Shown here piece after piece: positions 36,098 through 46,237 of a stretch of 64,000 nt of DNA; the first letter of the stretch is position 1; every line of letters begins with the position of its first letter. Origin of the DNA: Tolypothrix bouteillei VB521301 (GTDB lineage Bacteria > Cyanobacteriota > Cyanobacteriia > Cyanobacteriales > Nostocaceae); the NCBI RefSeq assembly GCF_000760695.4, contig NZ_JHEG04000001.1, forward strand, positions 4,546,895 to 4,610,894, given 5' to 3'. The notes beneath the pieces were generated by a model. The model ran no database searches. It was not told the origin of the DNA and worked only from the letters and a program-made list of their open reading frames with translations. A program made the translations under genes and the position numbers.

Positions 36098-37459
36098 TCA
36101 GAGCAAGGTTGATAACGTGAGGAACGCTGCTGCCTCTACATGGGCTGTCTGTGGAAAGAAATCCGCAGGTTGCACTCGTGTAAGCGTATACAATCCATCC
36201 TCACAAAGCAATTTGAGGTCACGAGCCAGGGTGGCTATTTTACAACTGACGTATACAATGCGCTTAGGTTTCGATTGCCGTAAGGTTTCCATAACAGAGC
36301 GATCGCATCCTTTGCGTGGAGGGTCGAGCAAAACTATATCTGGTGAGATATCCGTGTTGGGAAGTAATTCTTCCACTGCACCAGTATGAAACGTGACATT
36401 TTCAATACCGTTAAGTTTTGCGTTTAAATTTGCCTGTTCTACTGCTTCTGCTTGAAGTTCTAACCCCACAACTTGTCGTGCTTTTTTTGCCAAAGGTAGA
36501 GTTAACGTTCCAATACCACAATAAGCGTCCAATATGACTTCCGAACCTTGTAAATTGAGTTCTGACTCAATGACTTGCAACAATGCTTCTGCTGTTTCAG
36601 TATAGATTTGGAAAAATGTATCGGCTCGCACGTGAAATTCGAGTCCCGCAAATTGTTCTTTTAAGTAAGAAACACCAGCAATACAACGGGTTTCCTCGCC
36701 AAAAATAGCATTGGTACGTTCTGAATTGCGGTTTGTACACACTCCTACCAACTGAGGATAGCGCTCCAACCACTCTTGCGCTTGGTCGTAAATTCCCGGT
36801 AAATTCCAATCTTTAACAACTAAAGTCAGCAACATTTCCCCTGTATGGCGACCAATACGCAAACCGAGATGGCGTATTAAACCTGTATGATTGTGCTCGT
36901 TGTAAATTTGCCAACCTTGCTTTTGAATGTCTTGTTTAACTTCCAATAGCAGGGGATTGAATCGAGGGTCTTGTACGGGGCATTGATTTAAGTTAATTAA
37001 TTGATGGCTGCTTTTTTGGTAGTAACCGGCTTGGACCAGTCCTGTACGAGATAATCCTACGGGATACGTGACTTTGTTACGATAGCCCAAGCATTGCGAA
37101 CCAGATAGCATTGGGTCTACTGGTGGTTGAGCAAAACTGCCAATACGTTGCAACCCTTGAATAACCTGATTGCGCTTGGCTTCAATTTGATATTCGTAAT
37201 TGATATGCAGCCACTGACATCCTCCACACTTATCTGCGACGATACAACTGGGTCGAACGCGATGGGATGATTTTTTGAGCAACCGTTGGATCTGTCCGCG
37301 AGCGTAACTGGGTTTGACGTAAACCAGACGGACAGCAACGCGATCGCCAGGTACTGTATCCGGTACAAAAACGACGCGATCGTTCCAACGTCCGACACCA
37401 TCTCCAGTATCGCTTAAATCCACAATCTCTACTTCAATAAATTCGCCTTGTTTCCACAT
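36098..37459 (-). CDS. rlmD: 23S rRNA (uracil-5-)-methyltransferase RlmD/RumA
   Basis: tRNA/rRNA uracil-C5 methyltransferase of 453 residues, closest in form to RlmD (U1939 of 23S rRNA). It has a TRAM RNA-binding domain (about 1-60), then Cys72, Cys78 and Cys81 (SCIVADKCGGCQW) with Cys160 (QCPVQDPRF) as the 4Fe-4S ligands. The SAM site is ILDAYCGIGTLTLPLAKKA (309-327), with LLDPPRKGCDRS and nucleophile Cys406 in YVSCK. RlmD and the related RlmC/TrmA-like enzymes are hard to separate by sequence, so the exact uridine is inferred. It is divergent from apcD. Confidence 0.9.
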   Translation of the reverse strand: MWKQGEFIEVEIVDLSDTGDGVGRWNDRVVFVPDTVPGDRVAVRLVYVKPSYARGQIQRLLKKSSHRVRPSCIVADKCGGCQWLHINYEYQIEAKRNQVIQGLQRIGSFAQPPVDPMLSGSQCLGYRNKVTYPVGLSRTGLVQAGYYQKSSHQLINLNQCPVQDPRFNPLLLEVKQDIQKQGWQIYNEHNHTGLIRHLGLRIGRHTGEMLLTLVVKDWNLPGIYDQAQEWLERYPQLVGVCTNRNSERTNAIFGEETRCIAGVSYLKEQFAGLEFHVRADTFFQIYTETAEALLQVIESELNLQGSEVILDAYCGIGTLTLPLAKKARQVVGLELQAEAVEQANLNAKLNGIENVTFHTGAVEELLPNTDISPDIVLLDPPRKGCDRSVMETLRQSKPKRIVYVSCKIATLARDLKLLCEDGLYTLTRVQPADFFPQTAHVEAAAFLTLSTLL

Positions 37460-37510
37460 AGTTGTTAATGGTTAGTTGTTAGTGGTTAGTTGTAAGTTGT
37501 GAGTTATTCT
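37460..37510. repeat. GTTAG-type repeat tract upstream of rlmD
   Basis: TAATGGTTAGTTGTTAGTGG and similar units directly upstream of the rlmD start on the minus strand, making up its leader. Confidence 0.65.
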
Positions 37511-37618
37511 CCCTTGTCCCTAGAAGGGACCCCTAGTTACCCACTCCCCTTTATTTATGTCCTCAAGACTCGTTAAACTAGCAAATAATAAAATAAAATC
37601 ACGTCCTACGCGATAATC

Positions 37619-38104
37619 ATGACTGTAGTAAGCCAAGTTATTCTCAAAGCTGATGACGAACTGCGTTACCCTAGCAGTGGCGAACTTAAGAATATCAAAG
37701 ACTATTTGCAAACTGGCGCACAAAGGATTCGCATTGTCGGTATCCTAGCCGAAAATGAGAAAAAGATAGTTCAGGAAGCTACCAAGCAGCTTTGGCAAAA
37801 GCGTCCCGACTTTATTGCTCCAGGTGGCAATGCTTACGGAGAGCGCCAGCGTGCTCTATGTATCCGTGACTTTGGCTGGTACTTGCGCCTAATTACTTAT
37901 GGTGTACTTGCTGGTGACAAAGAACCAATTGAAAAAATTGGTTTAATTGGTGTCAGAGAAATGTACAACTCTCTCGGCGTACCCGTACCCGGAATGGTAG
38001 AAGCTATCAACTGTTTGAAGAAAGCTTCTCTTGACTTACTCAGCGCAGATGATGCTGCAGAAGCCGCTCCCTACTTTGATTACATCATTCAAGCAATGTC
38101 TTAG
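37619..38104 (+). CDS. apcD: Allophycocyanin alpha-B chain
   Basis: Phycobilisome core subunit acting as a terminal energy emitter toward the photosystems, 161 residues. Cys81 in [20 protein letters not shown] is the phycocyanobilin attachment site. [26 protein letters not shown] and [14 protein letters not shown] are diagnostic, and the start [20 protein letters not shown] matches ApcD rather than ApcA. It is monocistronic, as usual for apcD. A chromophore lyase is not in the window. Confidence 0.95.
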   Translation: MTVVSQVILKADDELRYPSSGELKNIKDYLQTGAQRIRIVGILAENEKKIVQEATKQLWQKRPDFIAPGGNAYGERQRALCIRDFGWYLRLITYGVLAGDKEPIEKIGLIGVREMYNSLGVPVPGMVEAINCLKKASLDLLSADDAAEAAPYFDYIIQAMS

Positions 38105-38137
38105 TACTGAGCGATCTGCACACTAATACATCCATAT

Positions 38138-38290
38138 TAGCTGGATTTTCCCCACACCTGGTGGTAGCTATGGCAGATTTTCTGTCGGGTTAGAACCGGG
38201 TTGTGGGGAAATTTTATTGGGGGATTGAGGATTAACCCCTACCTCGCCAAAACAAAAAGCCAACAGTCCCTCTGTTGGGCTGTCGGCAAT
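38138..38290 (+). terminator. Hairpins downstream of apcD
   Basis: Two inverted repeats follow the gene: TTTCCCCACA paired with TGTGGGGAAA at a distance (about 38147-38214), and GCCAACAG-TCCCT-CTGTTGGGC (about 38261-38282). Either could end the apcD transcript; neither has a strong U-run. Confidence 0.4.
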
Positions 38291-39535
38291 TAGTGTGTTC
38301 CCTATTAATGACTCGGCTAGAGTTCAGTTGTAAGCATTCTCTCAGTTGAATTATGTAGAGAATAGGATCTTAATCATGAGCACTAGTGATTGTCATCACT
38401 ACAATGACTTGCAGTAGACGGTACCGACAAATTTAACTTTATAACTTTGCGCTTCGCGATCGCCGCTTTATGGTTAAAATAAGGGTTTTCTTTGATTTTC
38501 GAGCTATACGTAGTAGTGCATCTAGGTTAATTTATTGGGTATAAATTAATCTGTTAATGAGTCTGTGATTCTTTCCCCTTTGCCCCAGAGCAGCCTCAAC
38601 CCAACATTTTCAGGTGGATGCGGTAGTAGGGTAGGTAATACCTGCCAAACGCTTCATGTGGTAAGCATTGCCTACCCTACAGTACTTAAAATTTTATATA
38701 ATTCATTTTTGATTCCCAATACTGTATTAAGTATCACAATAAATAACTACTTGCTAAGTAAGCAGTCATTAAGAACTGTATCCATTGGGATGGATGAAAA
38801 AATCCTATTTGTTCTGCCTTCCATCTTCTACACCCTGCCTTTCTTTGTAAAAGTTTATGAAAGCTGATTCATGTGTGTAAATAAGTAAGTGTGTTCTAAT
38901 GTTAAGATATTGGAGTTGTAAAGCTAAAATTGATTCCCTAGCATTTCTATAATTTTTGTTTTGCGATAAACCACCAACTCAATTTTTAGGTTTTCTGTAA
39001 CAATTCTGTTAAGTACGACTGTAGTAACACCAAAAAAATTCAAATTGCATTCACTAGAGCAAGCATGATACTTAGCCTTAATGGTTATATACGGAAGCTA
39101 ACGCATTCCAAATACCATTGTAGGTAAAATTGCTATACCTACAATTACGTAAAGTTTCATGCTTTACTCAAGCTAATTTCTATTTTATGAAATAGGCTTT
39201 ATAGTTGAAATGTTGGAAATACTTAAATGCACCCCATGACTTTGGGTTTTGTCCAGGAAATTACTTATTTCCTCAGTAGATTCAGATGAAGCATCATTAG
39301 CATCAGCAGACTCTAGTTGATGATTGCTTTATTTTATAGTATTTATTATTAATCAAAGAGGAAATACTTAAATGTATGCTTAGTTCTTTAAAGCTTCTCT
39401 AACCAGAGTACTTAAAATTTTTCTGACATGGGAAGGGCAAGATCCTCGTACTGCATCAAATAGCAGGTGACTTTAGTGACGCAAAAGGTTCACAAATCGC
39501 TAAAATAAACCTCTGTCCCCTTGGTGCGTACTTCC
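38291..39535. other. Long intergenic region upstream of purL
   Basis: About 1.2 kb without a convincing gene. A 100-codon frame at 38565-38867 crosses a hairpin repeat and shows no protein-like features. The region holds the hairpin at 38625 and many AT-rich stretches. A non-coding RNA is possible but no known family was recognised. Confidence 0.5.
38625..38684. repeat. Dispersed hairpin repeat (GTAGGGTAGG type)
   Basis: GTAGGGTAGGTAAT pairs with ATTGCCTACCCTAC across about 28 bases, with one mismatch. This class of palindrome is frequent between cyanobacterial genes. Confidence 0.7.
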
Positions 39536-41980
39536 ATGACCAGCATCTCCTCTGCTCCTTTTTCTCCTGAAGAAATTGCTGATGAAGGTTTAAAGCCAGA
39601 AGAATACGAAGAAATTGTGCGACGATTGGGGCGTCATCCCAACAAAGCCGAACTTGGAATGTTTGGGGTGATGTGGTCTGAACATTGTTGCTACAAAAAT
39701 TCTCGCCCTTTGCTCAAACAGTTTCCTACAACAGGACCCCGTATTCTTGTTGGACCTGGTGAAAATGCAGGTGTTGTCGATTTAGATAATGGTTTGCGAC
39801 TTGCATTTAAGATTGAATCTCACAACCACCCCTCTGCTATCGAACCCTTTCAAGGAGCAGCAACAGGTGTCGGCGGTATTCTTCGCGATATATTTACAAT
39901 GGGTGCGCGTCCCATTGCTGTCTTAAATTCTTTGCGCTTTGGTTCCTTAGAGGATGCTAAAACACAACGGCTTTTTAGTGGCGTGGTAGCTGGGATCGCT
40001 CACTATGGTAATTGCGTTGGAGTTCCTACGGTTGGTGGTGAAGTTTACTTCGATCCTGCTTACTCTGATAATCCTCTTGTAAACGTCATGGCATTGGGGC
40101 TAATGGAAACACCAGAAATTGTAAAATCTGGTGCATCAGGTATAGGGAACCCCGTACTATACGTAGGTTCTACTACCGGACGTGATGGGATGGGAGGTGC
40201 AAGTTTTGCAAGTGCAGAACTGACTGAAGAATCGATGGATGACCGTCCCGCAGTGCAAGTGGGAGATCCTTTTCTGGAAAAGTCGCTGATTGAGGCTTGT
40301 CTGGAGGCGTTTAAGACAGGATCTGTTGTGGCTGCACAGGATATGGGCGCTGCTGGTATCACCTGTTCTACCTCAGAAATGGCAGCCAAAGGTGGTGTAG
40401 GTATTGAGTTCGATCTAGATAAAATTCCTGTTCGGGAAACGGGAATGGTTCCCTACGAGTACTTGTTATCTGAATCGCAAGAACGGATGCTGTTTGTCGC
40501 TCATAAAGGACGCGAACAAGAGTTAATTGATATTTTCCACCGTTGGGGGTTGCAAGCAGTTGTTGCAGGAACAGTCATTGCCGAACCTATTGTCAGAATC
40601 TTATTTCATGGAGAAGTTGCTGCAGAAATTCCTGCCCAAGCTTTGGCAGAAAATACGCCACTGTATCATCGGGAATTGTTGGCAGAACCACCGGAATACG
40701 CGCAAAAAGCTTGGCAGTGGACACCTGAGTCTTTGCCTCCTTGTACTGCTGTGGGTATTGAGATTCACGGACAGTTTCACAGTTGGAGCAAGATTTTGCT
40801 CGCTTTACTAGATGCACCAACTGTTGCTTCCAAACGTTGGATCTACCGTCAATACGATCATCAAGTGCAGAACAACACAGTTTTGTTACCTGGTGGTGCT
40901 GATGCTGCTGTTGTACGGTTGCGCCCTCAAGAAGAGGAGGGAGGGAGAGAAAGAGGGAAGGAGGGAGGGAGTTTCCCTCACTCTCTCACTCCCTCACTCT
41001 CTCACTCCTCCAATTGCCAAAGCGCCGTAGCTGCTACGGTTGATTGCAATCCCCGTTATGTTTACCTCGATCCCTATGAAGGGGCTAAGGCGGTTGTGGC
41101 TGAGGCTGCACGCAATCTTAGCTGTGTCGGGGCAGAACCTTTGGCTGTGACTGATAATTTAAATTTTGGCAGCCCGGAAAAGCCTGTCGGTTACTGGCAA
41201 TTAGCAGAAGCTTGTCGCGGCTTGGCTGAAGGTTGTCGGGAACTGGCAACTCCGGTGACTGGTGGTAATGTTTCTCTCTACAATGAAACTCTTGATTCTC
41301 AAGGAAAACCACAACCTATCTATCCCACTCCTGTTGTAGGTATGGTGGGTTTGATTCCCGATTTGACTCAAATTTGCGGTCAAGCTTGGCAAGCAGAAGG
41401 TGATGTTATTTATCTTTTGGGTTTACCTGTAGATGTAGAATCCAAAATTGAATTGGGTGGTTCTGAGTATTTAGCAACTGTCCACTCTACTGTGGCTGGT
41501 AAACCACCAAGAGTGGATTTTGAATTGGAACGTCAAATACAGCACGTTTGTCGCGAGGGTATTCGTCGGGGTTGGATTCGTTCGGCTCATGATTGTGCTG
41601 AAGGTGGATTGGCTGTTGCTGTTGCTGAATGTTGTATTGCCTCTCAACTCGGCGCGGAAATTAAGTTACCACTCTCTGTCAATGACCGTGCGGGCGAAAG
41701 TTCTTCTTTTCGTTGGGATGAAGTGCTTTTTGGTGAGGGTGGTGCGCGAATTGTAGTCTCTGTTGCATTAGAACAACAAGAAACCTGGGAGACTTTTTTA
41801 GGGGGACAAGTCGCTAATCACTGGCAAAAACTTGGCAAGGTTGGAAAATCCGAATTGGGTTTGCGGGTTTTAACAACTGATAACCAGACTTTAGTTAGCG
41901 TTAGCATAAATGATGTAAGCGATCGCTATTTCAACGCGCTTGAAAGGCGTTTAACCATCCAAAATACTTCCTCTAGTTAG
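39536..41980 (+). CDS. purL: Phosphoribosylformylglycinamidine synthase PurL
   Basis: ATP-dependent enzyme of purine synthesis (FGAR to FGAM), small-PurL type acting with PurS and PurQ. The frame begins at TTG 39521 but the ATG at 39536 ([13 protein letters not shown]) fits better, giving 814 residues. [39 protein letters not shown] and [19 protein letters not shown] are family landmarks in the first half; [20 protein letters not shown] and [10 protein letters not shown] are in the second. About 30 extra low-complexity residues (463-492) interrupt the linker between halves, encoded by a purine/pyrimidine tract. purF follows 186 bases on. purS and purQ are not here. Confidence 0.96.
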   Translation: MTSISSAPFSPEEIADEGLKPEEYEEIVRRLGRHPNKAELGMFGVMWSEHCCYKNSRPLLKQFPTTGPRILVGPGENAGVVDLDNGLRLAFKIESHNHPSAIEPFQGAATGVGGILRDIFTMGARPIAVLNSLRFGSLEDAKTQRLFSGVVAGIAHYGNCVGVPTVGGEVYFDPAYSDNPLVNVMALGLMETPEIVKSGASGIGNPVLYVGSTTGRDGMGGASFASAELTEESMDDRPAVQVGDPFLEKSLIEACLEAFKTGSVVAAQDMGAAGITCSTSEMAAKGGVGIEFDLDKIPVRETGMVPYEYLLSESQERMLFVAHKGREQELIDIFHRWGLQAVVAGTVIAEPIVRILFHGEVAAEIPAQALAENTPLYHRELLAEPPEYAQKAWQWTPESLPPCTAVGIEIHGQFHSWSKILLALLDAPTVASKRWIYRQYDHQVQNNTVLLPGGADAAVVRLRPQEEEGGRERGKEGGSFPHSLTPSLSHSSNCQSAVAATVDCNPRYVYLDPYEGAKAVVAEAARNLSCVGAEPLAVTDNLNFGSPEKPVGYWQLAEACRGLAEGCRELATPVTGGNVSLYNETLDSQGKPQPIYPTPVVGMVGLIPDLTQICGQAWQAEGDVIYLLGLPVDVESKIELGGSEYLATVHSTVAGKPPRVDFELERQIQHVCREGIRRGWIRSAHDCAEGGLAVAVAECCIASQLGAEIKLPLSVNDRAGESSSFRWDEVLFGEGGARIVVSVALEQQETWETFLGGQVANHWQKLGKVGKSELGLRVLTTDNQTLVSVSINDVSDRYFNALERRLTIQNTSSS
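40925..41012. repeat. In-frame purine/pyrimidine insertion in purL
   Basis: A run of GAGG/GGGA units (purine) followed by CTCTCTCACTCCCTCACTCT (pyrimidine) that can pair with it. It encodes Glu/Gly/Arg then Ser/Leu/His-rich residues and keeps the frame. It sits in a loop region between the two PurL halves. Confidence 0.8.
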
Positions 41981-42166
41981 AAAAGAATGAGTTGTAAGGA
42001 GGGGCAAAATAAAAACATCAACTCCTTCCTTCTCAAAATATTGGCGTTCGGTGATAAGGATTGCGATACTGTTTTAATGGATGGTTAAGATTTTTTTAAG
42101 ACTTCTCCGACTATCCTCTTAATATATCCCCAAAAATTTAACACCCCCATCAGGAGCATAGCCAGC

Positions 42167-43666
42167 ATGATCCCCAACCGTTCCGCCCACGCAGATAACC
42201 ATCCAGAGTCGCTCGGTAACTCAATGAATAATGTAGAAAATCGCCCGGATAAACCAGAAGAGGCATGCGGTGTGTTTGGTATTTACGCACCAGAACAAGA
42301 CGTTGCCAAACTAGCCTACTTTGGATTGTACGCTCTCCAGCACCGGGGTCAAGAATCAGCTGGGATTGCCACGTTTGAGGGTGAACGAGTTCATTTATAT
42401 AAAGACATGGGATTGGTTTCTCAAGTCTTTAACGAGTCAATTTTGCAAGATTTGGTGGGTGACCTAGCAGTCGGTCACACTCGGTATTCAACAACGGGTT
42501 CGAGCCGCAAAGTCAATGCTCAGCCTGCTGTGGTTGAAACGCGTTTGGGTTCTCTGGCTCTAGCACACAATGGTAATTTAGTCAATACAGGAAAACTACG
42601 CGAAGAGTTGGTAAACAACAACTGCAACCTCGTGTCAACAACAGACTCAGAAATGATTGCTTTTGCGATCGCAGAAGAAGTCAATGCGGGTAAAGATTGG
42701 TTAGAAGGTGCGATTCGAGCATTTCATCGTTGTCAAGGAGCCTTTAGTTTAGTCATTGGCACTCCCAATGGGATAATGGGAGTCCGCGACCCCAACGGTA
42801 TTCGTCCTCTTGTCATTGGCACTATAGAAGGGAATCCAGTCCGTTACGTTCTCGCCTCTGAAACTTGTGGCTTAGACATTATCGGTGCGGAATACCTGCG
42901 CGAAGTACAACCAGGGGAGGTTGTTTGGATTAATGAGGAAGGTTTGGCATCATTTCAATGGACTCCCAAACCCCAAAGGAAACTCTGTATTTTTGAGATG
43001 ATTTATTTTGCCCGTCCCGATAGCGTCATGCATAACGAAAGCTTGTACAGCTACAGAATGCGTTTGGGACGGAGATTAGCTCAAGAATCCCTTGTTGATG
43101 CTGATTTGGTAATTGGTGTTCCTGATTCTGGTATTCCTGCTGCCATCGGCTATTCCCAAATTTCTGGTATTCCCTACGCGGAAGGGCTAATTAAAAATCG
43201 CTATGTAGGGCGTACTTTTATTCAACCCACTCAAAATATGAGGGAATCGGGTATTCGCATGAAACTCAATCCTCTAAAAGACGTGTTGTATGGCAAACGA
43301 GTTGTCATTATCGATGACTCTATTGTCAGGGGAACTACAAGCCGCAAACTGGTTAAAGCTTTGCGTGATGCGGGTGCGTTAGAAGTGCATATGCGAATTT
43401 CTTCTCCCCCTGTGACTCATCCTTGTTTTTATGGGATTGATACCGATAGTCAAGACCATTTGATTGCGGCTCGGATGTCAGTTGAAGAAATTGCCAAGCA
43501 ACTTGAGGTGGATACTCTTGCTTATCTAACTTGGGATGGTATGGTGGAAGCAACAAGAGAAGACCCCGGTAGCTTTTGTTCTGCTTGCTTTACAGGAAAA
43601 TATCCCGTTCCTGTTCCCGAACCGCTTAAAGGTTCTAAGTTAATCTTGGAAAAAACTTCAGTGTAG
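42167..43666 (+). CDS. purF: Amidophosphoribosyltransferase PurF
   Basis: First committed enzyme of purine synthesis (PRPP and glutamine to phosphoribosylamine), 499 residues. The Ntn-hydrolase nucleophile is Cys34 in EEACGVFGIY, preceded by a 33-residue propeptide to be cleaved. RGQESAGIATF, GHTRYSTTGSS and LAHNGNLVN build the glutaminase site. The PRPP loop is VVIIDDSIVRGTTSRKLV. Late Cys residues (CIFEMIYFARPDS, FCSACFTGKYP) fit the 4Fe-4S form of the enzyme. An AGGAG ten bases before ATG 42167 supports this start over the Met at codon 20. It ends in a strong terminator. Confidence 0.97.
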   Translation: MIPNRSAHADNHPESLGNSMNNVENRPDKPEEACGVFGIYAPEQDVAKLAYFGLYALQHRGQESAGIATFEGERVHLYKDMGLVSQVFNESILQDLVGDLAVGHTRYSTTGSSRKVNAQPAVVETRLGSLALAHNGNLVNTGKLREELVNNNCNLVSTTDSEMIAFAIAEEVNAGKDWLEGAIRAFHRCQGAFSLVIGTPNGIMGVRDPNGIRPLVIGTIEGNPVRYVLASETCGLDIIGAEYLREVQPGEVVWINEEGLASFQWTPKPQRKLCIFEMIYFARPDSVMHNESLYSYRMRLGRRLAQESLVDADLVIGVPDSGIPAAIGYSQISGIPYAEGLIKNRYVGRTFIQPTQNMRESGIRMKLNPLKDVLYGKRVVIIDDSIVRGTTSRKLVKALRDAGALEVHMRISSPPVTHPCFYGIDTDSQDHLIAARMSVEEIAKQLEVDTLAYLTWDGMVEATREDPGSFCSACFTGKYPVPVPEPLKGSKLILEKTSV

Positions 43667-43686
43667 ATTTTTTGAACTGTAGCTTC

Positions 43687-43730
43687 GACGCAGATAATTT
43701 TTGAATGATTATCTGCGTCTGTATTTTTAT
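43687..43730 (+). terminator. Rho-independent terminator of purF
   Basis: GACGCAGATAAT and ATTATCTGCGTC form a perfect 12-base stem with a nine-base loop, followed by TGTATTTTTAT. Confidence 0.85.
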
Positions 43731-43776
43731 ATGCATCGATTTAGTTGGGATGCGTTCAATATTTAAAACGAGCATT

Positions 43777-44061
43777 CTACTTCTGTTGTAAAAATTCAAT
43801 ATTAGGTACTAGCGGATCGGAAACAATACCTACGCCCGTAAAACCCCAACGTTGAAGCAAACTTCCTAGCTGAGAACCAGGAAGCGATTCTACAGAAAAG
43901 CGGTTTGCTATTTCTGCTGCGTGTGTGTTGAGGTAACTCATAGCATCAAAGTTTTCGCGAAACAAAAGTAAGTACGTTGAAGCATTATCGGGATTGGGTC
44001 GTGCGACCAGATAGCGACCGTCAGCCTTTGACCGGAGTAAGTAATAGACGTCAGAAAACAT
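43777..44061 (-). CDS. Small conserved protein, function unknown
   Basis: A 94-residue soluble protein with no family I can name. DVYYLLRSKADGRYLVARPN and YLLLFRENFDAMSYLNTHA suggest a compact alpha/beta fold. The middle (RFSVESLPGSQLGSLLQRWG) is well ordered. It has normal codon use and a plausible context between the purF terminator and a permease gene. Similar small proteins occur in other Nostocales by my recollection, but I could not verify this. Confidence 0.6.
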   Translation of the reverse strand: MFSDVYYLLRSKADGRYLVARPNPDNASTYLLLFRENFDAMSYLNTHAAEIANRFSVESLPGSQLGSLLQRWGFTGVGIVSDPLVPNIEFLQQK

Positions 44062-44142
44062 AGTGTTGTGAGTGGTTGGTGGTTGATAGTTGGTAGTGAG
44101 CGATCGACTACCAACTACTTACTACTAACTACGAACTCCTAA

Positions 44143-45189
44143 CTAATTTAAATTTTCCAAGCGAATGCGAGGGTCGGCAACTTTTAGCAGCAAGTCTGCT
44201 ACTAGGTTACCAATGCTTAGCAGCACGGCACTCATGACCAAACTCGCCATCACTAAATATAAATCCTGGGATTGCACTGCTAGTAAGGTTAACCTTCCCA
44301 AACCAGGCCAATTGAAGAAATATTCTGCAATGAAGGCTCCACTTAATAAACTGGCAAGTTCAAAGCCCAATAAAGTAATCAAAGGGTTGATGGCATTCCG
44401 CAGGGCATGAACGTAAATGACTCGGTTTTCTGGTAATCCTTTGGCACGGGCTGTTTGAATGTAATCTTGTCTCAATACATCCAACAATTCTCCTCTAGTA
44501 ATACGCTGCAAGCCTGCAAAACTAGTAATACTGAGTGCGATCGTTGGTAGAATCATGTGCCAGCTAATATCTAATAGCTGACCAAACCACGTCAGTTCAG
44601 TGAAATTGATGCTAGTCATTCCACCAACTGGAAAAACTGGTGAGGTGTTTTGAGCAAAAATCAGCAAAAATAGCGCAGTCACAAAGCTGGGGAAACCCTG
44701 ACCAACGTAACTGATAACTTGAAAAATTCGGTCAACCCACTGATTTTGTTTGACGGCAGCAATAATACCCAAAGGAATGGCGATCGCCCACGTTACAATA
44801 AGAGAAGAGACTGCTAGCAGCAAAGTTGCTGGCACTCGCTCCCACAACAGTGATGATACCGAGCGTTGGTAAACAAAGCTTGTACCAAAATCTCCTTTTG
44901 TCAAGATTCTCCACAGCCAAAGCCCAAATTGCTCGGGCCAAGACTTATCAAGACCGAATTGCTTTCTGAGCTCGTCTATTCGTTCTGGGGATATTTTCGG
45001 ATTTTGCCTGAGAGTGTCTACGTAATCTCCTGGTGCTAGTTGAATAATGAAAAACGACAATGCCGAGGCTAAAAACAAAGTTAACAGCGCTTGCAATAGC
45101 CGCTTCATTATGTAAAGAAATGTGTCGCTGGTGACCACCCTTGTCACCCAATCGCGACTTGCTTCCAAGGAGATTTTTGAAGTAGTCAT
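44143..45189 (-). CDS. ABC transporter permease, DppB/OppB type
   Basis: Inner-membrane subunit of a peptide/nickel-type ABC importer, 348 residues, about six TM helices. The N-terminal signature ALSFFIIQLAPGDYVDTLRQ and the EAA-loop region RGELLDVLRQDYIQTARAKG then VIYVHALRNAINPLIT are typical of DppB. A first 27-residue segment precedes MKRLLQALLTLF; a start at that inner Met is possible. No second permease, ATPase or binding protein gene lies nearby, so its partners must be elsewhere. The substrate is unknown. Confidence 0.9.
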   Translation of the reverse strand: MTTSKISLEASRDWVTRVVTSDTFLYIMKRLLQALLTLFLASALSFFIIQLAPGDYVDTLRQNPKISPERIDELRKQFGLDKSWPEQFGLWLWRILTKGDFGTSFVYQRSVSSLLWERVPATLLLAVSSLIVTWAIAIPLGIIAAVKQNQWVDRIFQVISYVGQGFPSFVTALFLLIFAQNTSPVFPVGGMTSINFTELTWFGQLLDISWHMILPTIALSITSFAGLQRITRGELLDVLRQDYIQTARAKGLPENRVIYVHALRNAINPLITLLGFELASLLSGAFIAEYFFNWPGLGRLTLLAVQSQDLYLVMASLVMSAVLLSIGNLVADLLLKVADPRIRLENLN

Positions 45190-45264
45190 TTGTATAAATG
45201 TTTTTTGTCCTTTGTCAGTCGATGTCTACAAGTGGTCACCGATCTCTGTATTAGTTAATAATGA

Positions 45265-45783
45265 CTAATATTCTACAAGAGTAATAATTGGTGCATCTGG
45301 CAAATGTTTTCGTCCTTGCAAATCCCGTAGCTCGATGATAAACCCAAAACCTACGAGTTCGCAGCCAATTTGTTTTACAAGTTTTGCTGTTGCAGCAGCG
45401 GTGCCACCAGTGGCAATCAGATCGTCTACTACGAGAACTCGGCAACCCGATTGTAAAGCGTCTTGATGAATTTCCAAACAATCCGTACCGTACTCAAGTG
45501 CATACTCAACAGAGTGAACTGCTGCTGGTAACTTTCCAGGTTTGCGGACGGGAATAAACCCTGCTCCTAATTGATAAGCAAGTGGTGCGCCAACAATGAA
45601 TCCTCTTGACTCTATTCCTACCACGTAGTCTGCCATCAGGTTGGCCTCTTTGATTTGGTTGGCAAATAAGTCAACCATGTAGCGCAGCCCTTCTGGATCG
45701 CGCAGTAGCGTTGTGATATCGCGGAATAAAATTCCCGGTTTGGGAAAATCTGGAATGTCACGAATGAGAGATTTTAAATCCAT
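45265..45783 (-). CDS. apt: Adenine phosphoribosyltransferase
   Basis: Purine salvage enzyme (adenine plus PRPP to AMP), 172 residues. [31 protein letters not shown] and [20 protein letters not shown] are typical, and the PRPP loop [16 protein letters not shown] lies at about 116-131. It lies in the same direction as, and upstream of, the permease gene after a 75-base gap. Its presence a few kilobases from purL and purF is likely coincidental clustering of purine genes. Confidence 0.96.
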   Translation of the reverse strand: MDLKSLIRDIPDFPKPGILFRDITTLLRDPEGLRYMVDLFANQIKEANLMADYVVGIESRGFIVGAPLAYQLGAGFIPVRKPGKLPAAVHSVEYALEYGTDCLEIHQDALQSGCRVLVVDDLIATGGTAAATAKLVKQIGCELVGFGFIIELRDLQGRKHLPDAPIITLVEY

Positions 45784-46237
45784 AGGAAGGAGTTAGGAGT
45801 TAGAGATTGGGGTTTGAGGATTGGGGTAAAGTGAGGGTTTATTCTGAGACTCGGGGGGTAATGGGGATAAATACTTCTTGGCTCGTTTCCCTTGTCCACT
45901 TTGTCCCCAGTTCCCAATTCCTCTATTACCACATACCGCAAAAATCGTACACTATAATGTCATACGCTTGGTATTGGCTTTTCAGCAAAAAATCCATTGA
46001 CGATTACTGAAATCTACACCAAGCTAGGGATGTAACGATCTCGATACGAATTAAGGCAGGTGAATTGATGCTTGAGAAAGTTTAAATTTTAATATACGGA
46101 AACGTTAGTGTAAAAAGAGTAAGTAGTGTATATGATAGGTACCTTGCCACAACTGAGCCAAGTCGAATTTAAAAAATTGGCTTGCTTATTTTAAATTAGT
46201 TTTACCTGCTTTGTTAAAGTCGTACAAGGTCTTTATA

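Noticed and set aside
38565..38867. 100-codon frame as a small protein gene
   Set aside because: It crosses a dispersed hairpin repeat and reads like random translation; no ribosome-binding site.
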